A stretch of DNA of 64,000 nt. It comes from Thalassospira marina (GTDB lineage Bacteria; Pseudomonadota; Alphaproteobacteria; Rhodospirillales; Thalassospiraceae). The stretch lies in assembly GCF_002844375.1 (NCBI RefSeq), contig NZ_CP024199.1, forward strand, positions 3,512,001 to 3,576,000, given 5' to 3'. The notes beneath the pieces are model-generated. The model searched no databases, was not told where the DNA came from, and worked only from the letters and a program-made list of their open reading frames with translations. Below, piece by piece: positions 8,274 to 16,557 of this stretch. Every line of letters starts with the position of its first letter. Within the stretch, counting starts at the first letter, position 1. The position numbers and the translations under genes were made by a program.

Positions 8274-8738
8274 ATGCCGATTACCAATTTTGAAATTCAG
8301 TCCATCACCACCCCTGGCCCGATTTACCAGCAAGGCTGGGATTTTTTCCCGACCGACCTGAACGCCACCGTCCGCGGTAATTTTATCTATTGCGGGTATC
8401 AGGAAGGCACCAAAAACCCGGTAACCGAAGTCAATTTCATTGCCTATGACAACCCGCAGACCGGACCGATTGAAGGCTGGGAATGGTCAAGCGAGGACCT
8501 GAACAAAGGCGCACGGGGCAAGTTCATTTACATGTACTGGCGCCGCGCTGCGGGTCACAAGCCCATCACCAGCATGACCTTTCTTGTCACCTCGGCTTCC
8601 AATCCGCCGTCGATTTCGGGCTATACCCCGGTAGGGTGTGACCTGAATGAAGGTGCCGGCGGCGATTACATTTGGGCCTATTACTCCAATTCCGCGCAAC
8701 CGCGTGCTGCCAAGACCGAAATGTTTAACCGCGATTAA
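8274..8738 (+). CDS. Three-repeat MABP-like (beta-prism) protein
   Basis: A 154-residue soluble protein without a signal peptide. Three copies of one motif are visible: DLNATVRGNFIYCGY (about residue 24), DLNKGARGKFIYMYW (about 76) and DLNEGAGGDYIWAYY (about 126), each preceded by an aromatic/Gly segment and separated by a strand VTEVNFIAYDN / ITSMTFLVTS. The DLNxGxxGxxIYLxY pattern is what MABP/Vps62-like beta-prism domains carry in membrane-associated eukaryotic proteins and some bacterial lectin- or toxin-like proteins; the assignment is by pattern. Start at 8274 is set by GGAG 8 bases upstream; the earlier in-frame ATG at 8145 lacks a ribosome site and adds unrelated sequence. Function unknown; carbohydrate or lipid binding is a guess. 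Confidence 0.65.
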   Translation: MPITNFEIQSITTPGPIYQQGWDFFPTDLNATVRGNFIYCGYQEGTKNPVTEVNFIAYDNPQTGPIEGWEWSSEDLNKGARGKFIYMYWRRAAGHKPITSMTFLVTSASNPPSISGYTPVGCDLNEGAGGDYIWAYYSNSAQPRAAKTEMFNRD

Positions 8739-8746
8739 ACCTGAAG

Positions 8747-8782
8747 GGTAACGCATTGCCATAACCGGGAAATGCGTTACCC
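8747..8782. terminator. Stem-loop after the MABP-like gene
   Basis: A perfect 12-bp inverted repeat GGGTAACGCATT / AATGCGTTACCC (8747-8758, 8771-8782) eight bases past the stop codon. No T-run follows, so it may be a Rho-assisted terminator or a 3' stabiliser rather than a classic intrinsic terminator. Confidence 0.6.
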
Positions 8783-8854
8783 AACCCTCCCCTGCTGACA
8801 GGTTGCTGTCACCAGGGCTGTGGCAGGATGGGGCATCACTGGAAACAGAATGCC

Positions 8855-9742
8855 ATGTCAGTATCAGCCCCATCACTGCAACGCGCCCCGGTTAGCGGCT
8901 TTCAACTGGTGTGTCTTTCGGCCGTTCTGTTCAGCACGGCAGGCGTCTTTACCAAGGGTGTTAATGCCGACGCCTGGAGCATCATTTTCTGGCGCGGACT
9001 GGCCGCGGCGGGCATTGCGCTGGTTTTGCTGCTGTTGCGTCGCGAATTTTCGCGCGAAATCCGGCAATTTCGCCTGCCTGCCATTTTGGCAACGCTGTTA
9101 ATGGCCAGTGGCACAGCGGCGTTTGTACCGGCCTTCAAGCTAACCACTATTGCCAATGTCGCGCTGATTTATGCCGCAGCACCGTTTATCGCAGCCCTTT
9201 TCGGCTGGCTGTTTTTGCGTGAAAAACCCACCTCTACCATCATGCTGGGCAGCGTAAGCGCCCTTATTGGCGTTACCCTGATTTTCGGGGGTATTTCAAC
9301 ACAGGGGGATTTGTGGGGTAACCTTCTGGCTGGCTGGATGACACTGGTGATGGCGGGCATCACCATCATTTACCGCCGCTGGCCCGATACACCAACAACC
9401 TTGCCCGGCGCGGCATCGGCCCTGCTGCTATGCCCGATTGTCGCGGGCCTTGGTACACCGGCGGAAGTTCCGATCAGCGAACTGGCAATACTGGCCGGGT
9501 TTGGCGTGTGTTTTGCCTTTGCCTTCATTTTACTTTCGGCCGGGGCCAAACATTTACCCCCTGCCGAAACCGCCCTGCTTAGCGCCCTTGAAACCCCACT
9601 GGCACCGATTTGGGGCATTCTGTTTTTCCATGAAATTCCCAACATGCAAACCATCCTTGGGGGTGCCTTGATCATGGTTGCGGTATTTGGCACCTATGGC
9701 CATCAATGGCGCAAAAAACGCAAACAGGCCCGCATTGCCTAG
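8855..9742 (+). CDS. EamA/DMT family transporter
   Basis: A 295-residue inner-membrane protein with about ten hydrophobic segments arranged as two EamA repeats. The first repeat runs LVCLSAVLFSTAGVFTKG...IIFWRGL...ALIYAAAPFIAALFGWLFLREKP; the second ends ALLSALETPLAPIWGILFFHE...LGGALIMVAVFG. This is the drug/metabolite exporter fold; substrate not predictable. ATG 8855 is preferred since GGAAA lies 9 bases upstream, but ATG 8828 remains possible. The C-terminus is basic (RKKRKQ), consistent with a cytosolic end. Monocistronic and convergent with the CoA-transferase gene. Confidence 0.85.
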   Translation: MSVSAPSLQRAPVSGFQLVCLSAVLFSTAGVFTKGVNADAWSIIFWRGLAAAGIALVLLLLRREFSREIRQFRLPAILATLLMASGTAAFVPAFKLTTIANVALIYAAAPFIAALFGWLFLREKPTSTIMLGSVSALIGVTLIFGGISTQGDLWGNLLAGWMTLVMAGITIIYRRWPDTPTTLPGAASALLLCPIVAGLGTPAEVPISELAILAGFGVCFAFAFILLSAGAKHLPPAETALLSALETPLAPIWGILFFHEIPNMQTILGGALIMVAVFGTYGHQWRKKRKQARIA

Positions 9743-9757
9743 CAACCGGGCCTGTTG
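9723..9757. terminator. Terminator between convergent EamA and CoA-transferase genes
   Basis: A 10-bp inverted repeat AACAGGCCCG / CGGGCCTGTT (9723-9732, 9748-9757) spans the EamA stop codon. On the minus strand the stem is followed by a T-rich tract (TTTGCGTTTTTTG), so it mainly serves the minus-strand CoA-transferase gene. Confidence 0.65.
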
Positions 9758-9794
9758 ATTTATGCTGTATGGTGCCCTAACGCTATCGCCAGGC

Positions 9795-11018
9795 TCAGAT
9801 CACGCCAGCAGCACGCAAACGTTCGATCTGTTCATCATCCAGCCCACCAATATCTCGCAACACCGCTTCGCTATGCTGGCCCAGGGTGGGCGGGGCAGTT
9901 TCATCAAAAATGGGCGTTTGCGACAGTTTTAGCGGGTTGGCAACCGTTGGCACCCTGCCCGCCAGCGGATGATCCAGATATTTCACCGTGCCACGATGTT
10001 TGACCTGGGGGTTTTCAAAAACCCGGTCCAATGTATTGATCGGCCCACATGGCACATTGGCCTTTTCCAGAATTGCAATCCAGTCATCGGTGGTTTTTTG
10101 TACCATGGCCTGGCGCACCATTGGCACCAGATCGGTCCGGTTGGCCACACGCGCCCGGTTGGTGGCAAAACGCGGGTCCGCACTGGCATCTTCCATGCCT
10201 GCGACCTTGCAAAAACTTGCAAACTGGCTGTCATTGCCCACCGCCAGAATGATATAGCCATCCGCCGTCGGGAAGGCTTCATAAGGGACAATATTGGGGT
10301 GCGCATTGCCAAGGCGGCCCGGTGCATTTCCCGTGGTCAGGTAATTCATCGCCTGATTGGCCAAAATGGCGGTTTGCACATCCAGCAGGGCCAGGTCGAT
10401 ATATTGCCCCACCCCGGTTGCATCGCGATGGCGAAGGGCGGCCAGAATACCAATGGTAGCATAAAGCCCGGTGAAAATATCAGCCACCGCCACGCCCACC
10501 TTCATGGGCTGCCCGCCCGGTTCATGGTCTGGCGCGCCAGTCAGGCTCATTAAGCCGCCCATCGCCTGGATCATGAAGTCATACCCGGCCCGTTTGGCAT
10601 AAGGGCCATCCTGGCCAAAACCAGTGATGGAACAATAAACCAGCCTTTCATTCACCGCTTTTAGCGATGCATAATCCAGCCCGTATTTTGCCAGCCCGCC
10701 AACCTTGAAATTTTCAATCACCACATCGGATTTCGCGGCAAGGTCACGAATAACCTGCTGCCCCTCCGGCGTAGTCATATCCACCGTCAACGATTTTTTA
10801 CCGCGATTGGCAGACAAGTAATAGGCGGCTTCGGATGTATCATTCCCGGCAGCATCCCGTGCATAGGGCGGGCCCCAGCCGCGTGTATCATCGCCATTGC
10901 CCGGCCGTTCGATTTTGATGACCTCGGCGCCAAGATCGGCCAGTGTCTGGCTGGCCCACGGCCCGGCCAGAACACGCGAAAGGTCCAGAACACGAATACC
11001 GCCAAGTGCGCCGGTCAT
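9795..11018 (-). CDS. CaiB/BaiF family CoA-transferase (probable glutarate CoA-transferase)
   Basis: A 407-residue class III CoA-transferase, which moves CoA between acyl groups through an aspartyl-CoA thioester. The N-terminal LDLSRVLAGPWASQTLADLGAEVIKIE and NRGKKSLTVDM blocks, and AGYDFMIQAMGGLMSLTG with the catalytic Asp, are all present. Its neighbour upstream is glutaryl-CoA dehydrogenase, so the substrate is most likely glutarate (succinyl-CoA:glutarate transfer), feeding lysine/tryptophan-type degradation. A terminator hairpin lies between the two genes, so it may have its own promoter in the 112-base gap. Length is usual for the family. Confidence 0.88.
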   Translation of the reverse strand: MTGALGGIRVLDLSRVLAGPWASQTLADLGAEVIKIERPGNGDDTRGWGPPYARDAAGNDTSEAAYYLSANRGKKSLTVDMTTPEGQQVIRDLAAKSDVVIENFKVGGLAKYGLDYASLKAVNERLVYCSITGFGQDGPYAKRAGYDFMIQAMGGLMSLTGAPDHEPGGQPMKVGVAVADIFTGLYATIGILAALRHRDATGVGQYIDLALLDVQTAILANQAMNYLTTGNAPGRLGNAHPNIVPYEAFPTADGYIILAVGNDSQFASFCKVAGMEDASADPRFATNRARVANRTDLVPMVRQAMVQKTTDDWIAILEKANVPCGPINTLDRVFENPQVKHRGTVKYLDHPLAGRVPTVANPLKLSQTPIFDETAPPTLGQHSEAVLRDIGGLDDEQIERLRAAGVI

Positions 11019-11082
11019 GGGAAATCATCCTTCAAAAAGGTATTTTGGCAAAAAAATAAACGGAATACAGGCGACAAACGAA

Positions 11083-11120
11083 AAACGGGCCACCCGCACC
11101 CTGTGCAAGCAGCCCGTTTT
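11083..11120 (-). terminator. Terminator after glutaryl-CoA dehydrogenase
   Basis: On the minus strand a stem AAAACGGGC / GCCCGTTTT (11083-11091, 11112-11120) ends in five T. It lies 11 bases past the gcdH stop and upstream of the CoA-transferase start, so it would limit but perhaps not abolish readthrough. Confidence 0.7.
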
Positions 11121-11130
11121 CACATCAGGA

Positions 11131-12315
11131 TCAGGCGGTGAAGGCCTGAATGCCGGTTTGCGCGCGGCCCAAAATCAGGGCATGCACATCGTGCGTCCCT
11201 TCATAGGTATTGACCGCTTCCAGGTTCATCACATGGCGGATGACATGAAATTCATCGGCAATGCCGTTGCCGCCATGCATGTCACGCGAAACACGGGCAA
11301 TATCAAGCGACTTGCCGCAGTTATTGCGCTTCATCAGCGAAATGGATTCAGGCGCTGCCGTACCAGCATCGAGCATCCGGCCCAATTGCAGCGCACCCTG
11401 CAGGCCAAGGGCGATTTCGGTTTGCATATTGGCCAGTTTCAACTGAATGATCTGGTTTGCCGCAAGCGGACGGCCAAACTGCACGCGGTCCAGGGTATAT
11501 TGGCGCGCGGCATGCCAGCAGAATTCAGCCGCCCCCATCGAACCCCATGCAATGCCGTAACGCGCCTTGTTCAGGCAACCAAACGGTCCGCCAAGGCCCT
11601 TTGCATTGGGCAGCATGTTTTCTTCGGGGACAAAAACATTATCCATCACGATTTCACCGGTGATGGAGGCACGCAGCGAAAACTTGCCTTCGATCTTGGG
11701 CGCACTTAGGCCTTCCATGCCTTTTTCAAGGATGAAACCACGAATAACACCGTCATCATCCTTGCCCCAGACGACAAAAACATCGGCGATCGGGCTGTTG
11801 GTGATCCACATTTTGGCACCATTCAGGATAAAACCGCCATCGGCCTTGCGTGCCCGGGTTTTCATGCTGCCGGGGTCAGAACCGTGGTCCGGCTCCGTCA
11901 GGCCAAAACAGCCAATCCACTCACCCGTTGCCAGTTTCGGCAGGTATTTTTTGCGCTGTTCTTCGCTGCCATAGGCATAAATCGGATGCATCACCAGCGA
12001 GCTTTGCACCGACATCGCCGAACGATAGCCGCTATCAACCCGTTCCACTTCGCGGGCCACCAGGCCATAAGCAACATGGTTTACACCGGGTCCGCCATAT
12101 TCCTCGGGGATGGTCGGGCCAAGCAGGCCCAGTTCGCCCATTTCGCTCATGATTTCGCGATGGAATACTTCATGGCGGTTGGCTTCCAGCACACGGGGCA
12201 TCAGCCGTTCCTGGCAATAATCATGCGCCGCATCGCGGATCATGCGTTCTTCTTCGCTTAACTGGGCGTCAAGCCCCAGCGGATCTTCCCAGTGAAAATG
12301 TACGCGGCCTGCCAT
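11131..12315 (-). CDS. gcdH: Glutaryl-CoA dehydrogenase
   Basis: A 394-residue FAD acyl-CoA dehydrogenase that oxidatively decarboxylates glutaryl-CoA to crotonyl-CoA. Seen: FGLTEPDHGSDPGSM (FAD/substrate loop), KMWITNSPIADVFVVWGKDD, FSLRASITGEIVMDNVFVP, and the active-site Glu in NTYEGTHDVHALILGRA. The stretch ARYGIAWGSMGAAEFCWHAARQYTLDRVQFGRPL is highly characteristic of GCDH over other family members. Start at 12315 (MAGRVHFHW) is chosen for AAGGAAAG 7 bases upstream; an in-frame ATG 21 bases earlier is less likely. Divergent from a LysR gene that probably controls it. Confidence 0.95.
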   Translation of the reverse strand: MAGRVHFHWEDPLGLDAQLSEEERMIRDAAHDYCQERLMPRVLEANRHEVFHREIMSEMGELGLLGPTIPEEYGGPGVNHVAYGLVAREVERVDSGYRSAMSVQSSLVMHPIYAYGSEEQRKKYLPKLATGEWIGCFGLTEPDHGSDPGSMKTRARKADGGFILNGAKMWITNSPIADVFVVWGKDDDGVIRGFILEKGMEGLSAPKIEGKFSLRASITGEIVMDNVFVPEENMLPNAKGLGGPFGCLNKARYGIAWGSMGAAEFCWHAARQYTLDRVQFGRPLAANQIIQLKLANMQTEIALGLQGALQLGRMLDAGTAAPESISLMKRNNCGKSLDIARVSRDMHGGNGIADEFHVIRHVMNLEAVNTYEGTHDVHALILGRAQTGIQAFTA

Positions 12316-12342
12316 GTGTTTCTTTCCTTGTGACATGCGAAA

Positions 12343-12397
12343 TCGGAAATGCCGCTACGGGCGCATGGCCCCGTGGGCGAGACGGCGGCATTTCCGA
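12343..12397 (-). promoter_or_regulatory. 13-bp inverted repeat in the gcdH leader
   Basis: Perfect arms TCGGAAATGCCGC (12343-12355) and its complement (12385-12397) are separated by 29 bases that themselves hold an ACGGG...CCCGT pair. It begins 28 bases before the gcdH ATG, so in the gcdH transcript it could fold into a long leader hairpin. It may be an attenuator, an mRNA stabiliser or a bipartite regulator site. Confidence 0.5.
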
Positions 12398-12460
12398 AAC
12401 CCTGAAAATTCTGCAATCAAGGCTAGGCATTGGCAGACGCTTTCGCAAATGATAAATCTG

Positions 12461-12474
12461 TGCAACTTAATGCA
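12461..12474. promoter_or_regulatory. Candidate LysR-type operator between gcdH and its regulator
   Basis: TGCAACTTAATGCA shows TGCA half-sites with partial dyad symmetry, 37 bases before the LysR start, and a related TTTGCAAAT follows at 12489-12497. The position and spacing suit autoregulation of a divergent LysR/target pair. Confidence 0.4.
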
Positions 12475-12510
12475 AAAAAATCATGAACTTTGCAAATAGG
12501 GGCATCAAAA

Positions 12511-13416
12511 ATGGCACGGCGCATTCCTGGCACAAAGGCCCTGGCCTGTTTTGAACAAACCGCCCGGCATGGCAGTGTTTCGCGCGCAGCCGAAGAACTT
12601 TACCTGACGCAAAGTGCCGTCAGCCGACAGCTTCAGGGTCTTGAAAGCTGGCTTAACTGCAAATTGTTTATGCGAAAAAAGCAAAGATTGATCCTGACGC
12701 CCGAAGGCGAGGATTACCTGCAGGCCATTCGCCCCGCCCTGGACCAGTTGGAAACCGCAACCTTAAAGCTGCTGTCGGGCGGCAGCGACGGTGGTGTTCT
12801 GACCATTGCCGCCCCGCCCACCTTTGGCAGCCGGCGGCTGATCCCCTATCTGCCGGATTTTCGGGCCCGGCACCCCGATATCGTGATTAATTTCATTTCA
12901 CGCATCGGCATGCCCGATTTTGACCGCGAACAAATTGATATCGCCGTTTTATTTGGCAATGGTGAATGGAACGGCCTTGAAGCCCGCCGCCTGGAAGGTG
13001 AGGACATGGTGCCGATTTGCAGCCCCGGCCTGATCGCCAATATGGACCATGCCCCAAAGCCCGATGATCTGCGCCAGTTTTCACTGCTGCATATCGCCAC
13101 CCGCCCCAATGGCTGGCGGGACTGGTTAATAGCCGCCAACCTTGAAGGCATTGACGGTGAAAACGGCCCGAAATTTGAACATTTCACCATGGCAATGCAG
13201 GCTGCCATTGCCGGTTTGGGCGTTGCCCTGCTGCCGACCTTTGCCATTGGTGATGAAATGGCCAATGGCCGCATCATCGCGCCCTTTGGCCCACCACGCG
13301 CCAGCCCGCACCATTATTTTGCCACCTGCCCGCAAAACCGCGTTCGCACACCCAAAATCCGCGCTTTCATGAAATGGCTGTCAGACCGCGATGAAAAACA
13401 AAATCCCGGCCTATGA
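12511..13416 (+). CDS. LysR family regulator, probably of gcdH
   Basis: A 301-residue LysR protein. The N-terminal helix-turn-helix is clear (ALACFEQTARHGSVSRAAEELYLTQSAVSRQLQGLE), followed by the effector domain (VLTIAAPPTFGSRRLIPYLPDFRARHPDIVINF). It belongs by pattern to the GcvA-like branch. It is divergent from gcdH, so by position it is the glutarate-pathway regulator (GcdR-like); the effector is likely glutarate or glutaryl-CoA (inferred). Start at 12511 has AGGGGC about 8 bases upstream. Its 3' end carries the terminator of the convergent helical-protein operon. Confidence 0.88.
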   Translation: MARRIPGTKALACFEQTARHGSVSRAAEELYLTQSAVSRQLQGLESWLNCKLFMRKKQRLILTPEGEDYLQAIRPALDQLETATLKLLSGGSDGGVLTIAAPPTFGSRRLIPYLPDFRARHPDIVINFISRIGMPDFDREQIDIAVLFGNGEWNGLEARRLEGEDMVPICSPGLIANMDHAPKPDDLRQFSLLHIATRPNGWRDWLIAANLEGIDGENGPKFEHFTMAMQAAIAGLGVALLPTFAIGDEMANGRIIAPFGPPRASPHHYFATCPQNRVRTPKIRAFMKWLSDRDEKQNPGL

Positions 13417-13431
13417 AACAAAGCCGGGATT
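13391..13431 (-). terminator. Terminator of the two-gene helical operon
   Basis: On the minus strand AATCCCGGC (13423-13431) pairs with GCCGGGATT (13402-13410), then comes TTTGTTTTTC. It lies 84 bases past the stop of the 477-residue gene and is embedded over the last codons and stop of the convergent LysR gene. Confidence 0.6.
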
Positions 13432-13514
13432 CGCAATGTTACTAATGTAACCGACCAACGACCAACCCGGCGACATAACCATGCAAACAAACACCGCACG
13501 GGGCTGAAACGGGC

Positions 13515-14948
13515 TTATCCCCGTTCCTCGATCGCGCGCAGGGCCGACATGCCACGCCGACGCAGCAGGTCGGCGTCTTCGGGGCCATCGATAATTTCAA
13601 GCAACCGCACAACGGCCATCAAATGGCGCTGGGCGTTGTCGTAATCCTTCATGGTCAGTTTTGCCATGCCATCCACCCCGGCACGGCCAACCTGGTTCAG
13701 CTTCTTTTTAATTTCGACCACGGCCTTGGTTGCCGAACTTTGCGCTGCCAGAATGTGCGAAATGCTGGCGGTTTCGGCAATGGCCTCAGCCGATTGTTCG
13801 GCGGCCAGCACCTTGTCGCCATCAAATGGCAGGGCAAATAATGGCGTTACCACCGCCCCCCTGCCCGCCGGACCACGGGGTGGTTGCGGCAGGGCTTCGG
13901 TCACGCGTTCGGGGCTGGCACCAAACATGGTATTGGCAATCGCCTGGCTGACGCGGCGGCGTGTCCCCAGCAGCCGTTCCCCCCACGGGCCATCCTTGCG
14001 GATGTTCAATTCGCGGGTGATACGCACAAATTCCGATGCGTACCAGCGCGCCAGCTGCAAAATCTGGTGTTCGTCCTTGCCCCGGCTGACACCCTCTTCA
14101 ACCTGGGTCACAATTTCGGCCAGCATATCGATCACCATGTCACCAGCACTGGCAAGGTTGGTGCTGCCCAATGACCGGTCATCAGCCTTGCTGGAAAGAA
14201 CACGGATCACTTTAAAAAGCTCGCTCGGTCGCAAAAGGCGGGTCAAAACGGCAGACATGAACTGCGTTTCGTATCCCGGCTTTTCGCGCGATACCTCGAT
14301 GAACTTTTCACGCAACCACACCAGGTCCGAATTGCTCAGGCTACGGATGGGGGCCGACGGAAACCGCAGGCGCATTTCAATAATCGGTTCTGCCACGCGC
14401 AACATGCGGGCAATGGCGGCAAAGGGTTTTAAATGCACGCGCGATCCTAAGCGGGTCGCAAGCGCACGTTCCTGTTTTACGCCCTGTTCGGAAATGGCAA
14501 TCTGCTGTTCGATGCAGGTTGCAGCCTCGCTCCATAATTTGCGTTCGGCGCGGTAAATATTTTCGCGATGATTGGCTTCTGCCGCCACCTCAAGGTCCTT
14601 GCAGGCCTTGTGAAATTCGGCCGAGGCGCTTTCGCACACCACATGCCAGATCGGCATCAGCGACGGCCGGCCAATGCGAATACTGGTTTCCGGCGGAATA
14701 TCGGTCAGCAGCAAATCCTCAAACGGCGTGCAGAACTGGCGCATCGGTGTCGGATAACGTTCCGGCTTTAACGATGCCAGGCGCGGCCGCAAAATTTGCA
14801 AAATCTGATCATGGGGCAAAGGCAGGCGCGGTGCGTTCCTGTCGCTTTCAATCGCGCGGGTAAATTTGGTGATTTCCGCGGTGCTTAACGAATCAAAAAG
14901 CTGTTCAAGCTGGTTGATCGAGGGTCCTGCATCTGCCGCTGTGGTCAT
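13515..14948 (-). CDS. Hypothetical helical protein, second gene of an unknown operon
   Basis: A 477-residue protein of no family I recognise. It has no signal peptide or membrane segment and reads as almost wholly alpha-helical: QLEQLFDSLSTAEITKFTRAI at the N-terminus, charged helices around residues 110-175 (ANHRENIYRAERKLWSEAATCIEQQIAISEQG), and a C-terminal helix bundle with KAVVEIKKKLNQVG and YDNAQRHLMAVVRLLEIIDG. A Pro/Gly-rich linker near residue 365 (PQPPRGPAGRG) splits it in two parts. The ATG at 14948 overlaps the stop of the upstream gene by four bases (ATGA), so translation is coupled and the two products probably form a complex. Cytosolic; role unknown. Confidence 0.8.
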   Translation of the reverse strand: MTTAADAGPSINQLEQLFDSLSTAEITKFTRAIESDRNAPRLPLPHDQILQILRPRLASLKPERYPTPMRQFCTPFEDLLLTDIPPETSIRIGRPSLMPIWHVVCESASAEFHKACKDLEVAAEANHRENIYRAERKLWSEAATCIEQQIAISEQGVKQERALATRLGSRVHLKPFAAIARMLRVAEPIIEMRLRFPSAPIRSLSNSDLVWLREKFIEVSREKPGYETQFMSAVLTRLLRPSELFKVIRVLSSKADDRSLGSTNLASAGDMVIDMLAEIVTQVEEGVSRGKDEHQILQLARWYASEFVRITRELNIRKDGPWGERLLGTRRRVSQAIANTMFGASPERVTEALPQPPRGPAGRGAVVTPLFALPFDGDKVLAAEQSAEAIAETASISHILAAQSSATKAVVEIKKKLNQVGRAGVDGMAKLTMKDYDNAQRHLMAVVRLLEIIDGPEDADLLRRRGMSALRAIEERG

Positions 14949-16120
14949 TGTGCACCCTCCCGGAAACGTTCCAGACGGGTTACCATCTCGGCATCCATGT
15001 CGCCCGACCCCAGTTTGCGCACTTCGGCCGCCCACATCACCTGATTAACCCGGATATCAGTCCAGAACGGGTATTCCTCGGGCTCCAGCTCGCTGATCGG
15101 AATGATCGGTAAAAAGCTTGCCAGTTCTTCCAGGGCATCACGCTGTTCGGTCCGGTTGATCTGCTTTGCCGCCTGCCAGCGCGCAATCAGTTCTTCCCAG
15201 CCATCAAGCAGCCACCATAGCCGGTCGATGCTGCGTTCAATTTCCTTTTCCGCCTTGGGCCAATTCACCAGAACCGCACCAATATCGTTGCTCCAGCGGT
15301 CAATCGCGCGCAGCCAGCGCACGGCATGGTCATAGGTGGCCCCCGCACCATTCACCACGTGATTGGCCATAAAGCGGATATTGGACATTTCCGATGTCGA
15401 CCATTCTTCCAACTCGTTGGAAAGCTTGCGCAGACCCGCAACCAGATCGCGCAACGGCCCCGAACAGCCATCCGTCACCAGCCCGACCGGGCCGGTCAGG
15501 ATGCTCCATTGTTCCAGGCTATCAATCACCGACTGGTTGGCCGCCCCGGCATCACGGGCAAATTTGTTCAGTGCGGCACGGGCCCGTTTCTGGCCTTCAA
15601 GCGTGGCAAGATCGGTGATTTTCATGTCCTGCACATCATCACCGCCCAGCTTGCGCAACGCCTGGTAAACCAGGGTTAGCTGCCCGGTATCGCGGCTGGC
15701 ATTTTCCAGGGCGTCCAGGCGGGCTGCCTCGCGCGCCAGTTTGACACCGCCCACACCGGTCCGGGCAATATCGCGCGATACCCGGCGCAACAGTTCCGGG
15801 TTGGGTTTGGAAACCGGTGCCAGTTCGTCAAACAGCATACGGTCATGAACGGATAGATGAAAAATCTGGCGCATGGTTTCAAGCGGCATTTCATAGGTGC
15901 CAAGCCCGCCAGAAAGCCCGGGCAGATTGATAACCAGCTTGTTGTAAGGATCGCGCACCACGCGGGCAAATCGCAACGGGCGCGTCGTAAAGGGCGTTCT
16001 GACCCCGCGCGCCTCAAATGTTTTGGGCAATGACGACAACGGGTCCGGTTTCCCCGAAAGACTGCCGGTCGCACCGCTTTGGCCCTGTTGGCCCCGTTGC
16101 AGATTTTGTTGTCTTGTCAT
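14945..16120 (-). CDS. Hypothetical helical protein, first gene of an unknown operon
   Basis: A 391-residue protein of no family I recognise. The first 35 residues are Gln/Gly/Ser-rich and probably flexible. A short beta-like part follows (RPLRFARVVRDPYNKLVINLPGLSGG), then mainly helices, including a Trp-rich stretch HAVRWLRAIDRWSNDIGAVLVNWPKAEKEIERSIDRLWWLLDGWEELIARW around residues 260-310. The C-terminus is acidic (ISELEPEEYPFW). There are no Cys clusters, Walker or nuclease motifs and no membrane segments. AGGCAG lies just before ATG 16120. It is coupled to the 477-residue gene by an ATGA overlap. A palindromic GGGGTGACCCC lies about 30 bases upstream and could be an operator. Confidence 0.8.
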   Translation of the reverse strand: MTRQQNLQRGQQGQSGATGSLSGKPDPLSSLPKTFEARGVRTPFTTRPLRFARVVRDPYNKLVINLPGLSGGLGTYEMPLETMRQIFHLSVHDRMLFDELAPVSKPNPELLRRVSRDIARTGVGGVKLAREAARLDALENASRDTGQLTLVYQALRKLGGDDVQDMKITDLATLEGQKRARAALNKFARDAGAANQSVIDSLEQWSILTGPVGLVTDGCSGPLRDLVAGLRKLSNELEEWSTSEMSNIRFMANHVVNGAGATYDHAVRWLRAIDRWSNDIGAVLVNWPKAEKEIERSIDRLWWLLDGWEELIARWQAAKQINRTEQRDALEELASFLPIIPISELEPEEYPFWTDIRVNQVMWAAEVRKLGSGDMDAEMVTRLERFREGAQ

Positions 16121-16557
16121 TCTGCCTATCGATCAGCCCTGCATTACACGGGGTGACCCCTCATAAGTATAATCCGACCTACAAACAAGATTACACCCAC
16201 TCACCCCAAAAACATATTTCATGAAAGCACGCAGCCCGACAACCCCATTGCCGCAGAAAAACCGCCAAGTGCGAAATCTTTTGCAAAATTGACATGATCC
16301 ACATCACTTTTGCGCCGTATCACAACCTGACAACCCCATAAAACCGGCAGATTTTGGCGAATTTTTGCCTATCACATCCCGCTAAAATAGCATGGATTAC
16401 CCCCTGCCCGCACCGATGGAATCCGCACCATCGCGCTTTGTATCTGGGAACGCACAGCCCAATAAAAAAGACCCGGGCAAATCTGCCGGGTCTTTTCAAT
16501 GTCATCAGCCTTCATTACACGGCAATCACCCAATTGCCTTTTCCGGGCAGCACCCCG
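16121..16557. other. Intergenic stretch between the unknown operon and the DUF4865 operon
   Basis: About 437 bases. It holds the promoter side of the unknown operon on the left, including GGGGTGACCCC near 16151-16161, an AT-rich centre (16230-16350), and the DUF4865-operon terminator on the right. No gene supported. Confidence 0.5.
16466..16496. terminator. Terminator of the tautomerase-cupin-DUF4865 operon
   Basis: An 11-bp stem AAAAGACCCGG / CCGGGTCTTTT (16466-16476, 16486-16496) with a 9-base loop. A/T runs at both ends make it usable in both directions. It is 60 bases past the minus-strand DUF4865 stop. Confidence 0.85.

Noticed and set aside
16284..16306. FNR/CRP-like half sites (TTGACATGATC...CACATCA)
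   Set aside because: Spacing does not fit TTGAT-N4-ATCAA, and the region lies near no oxygen-regulated gene.
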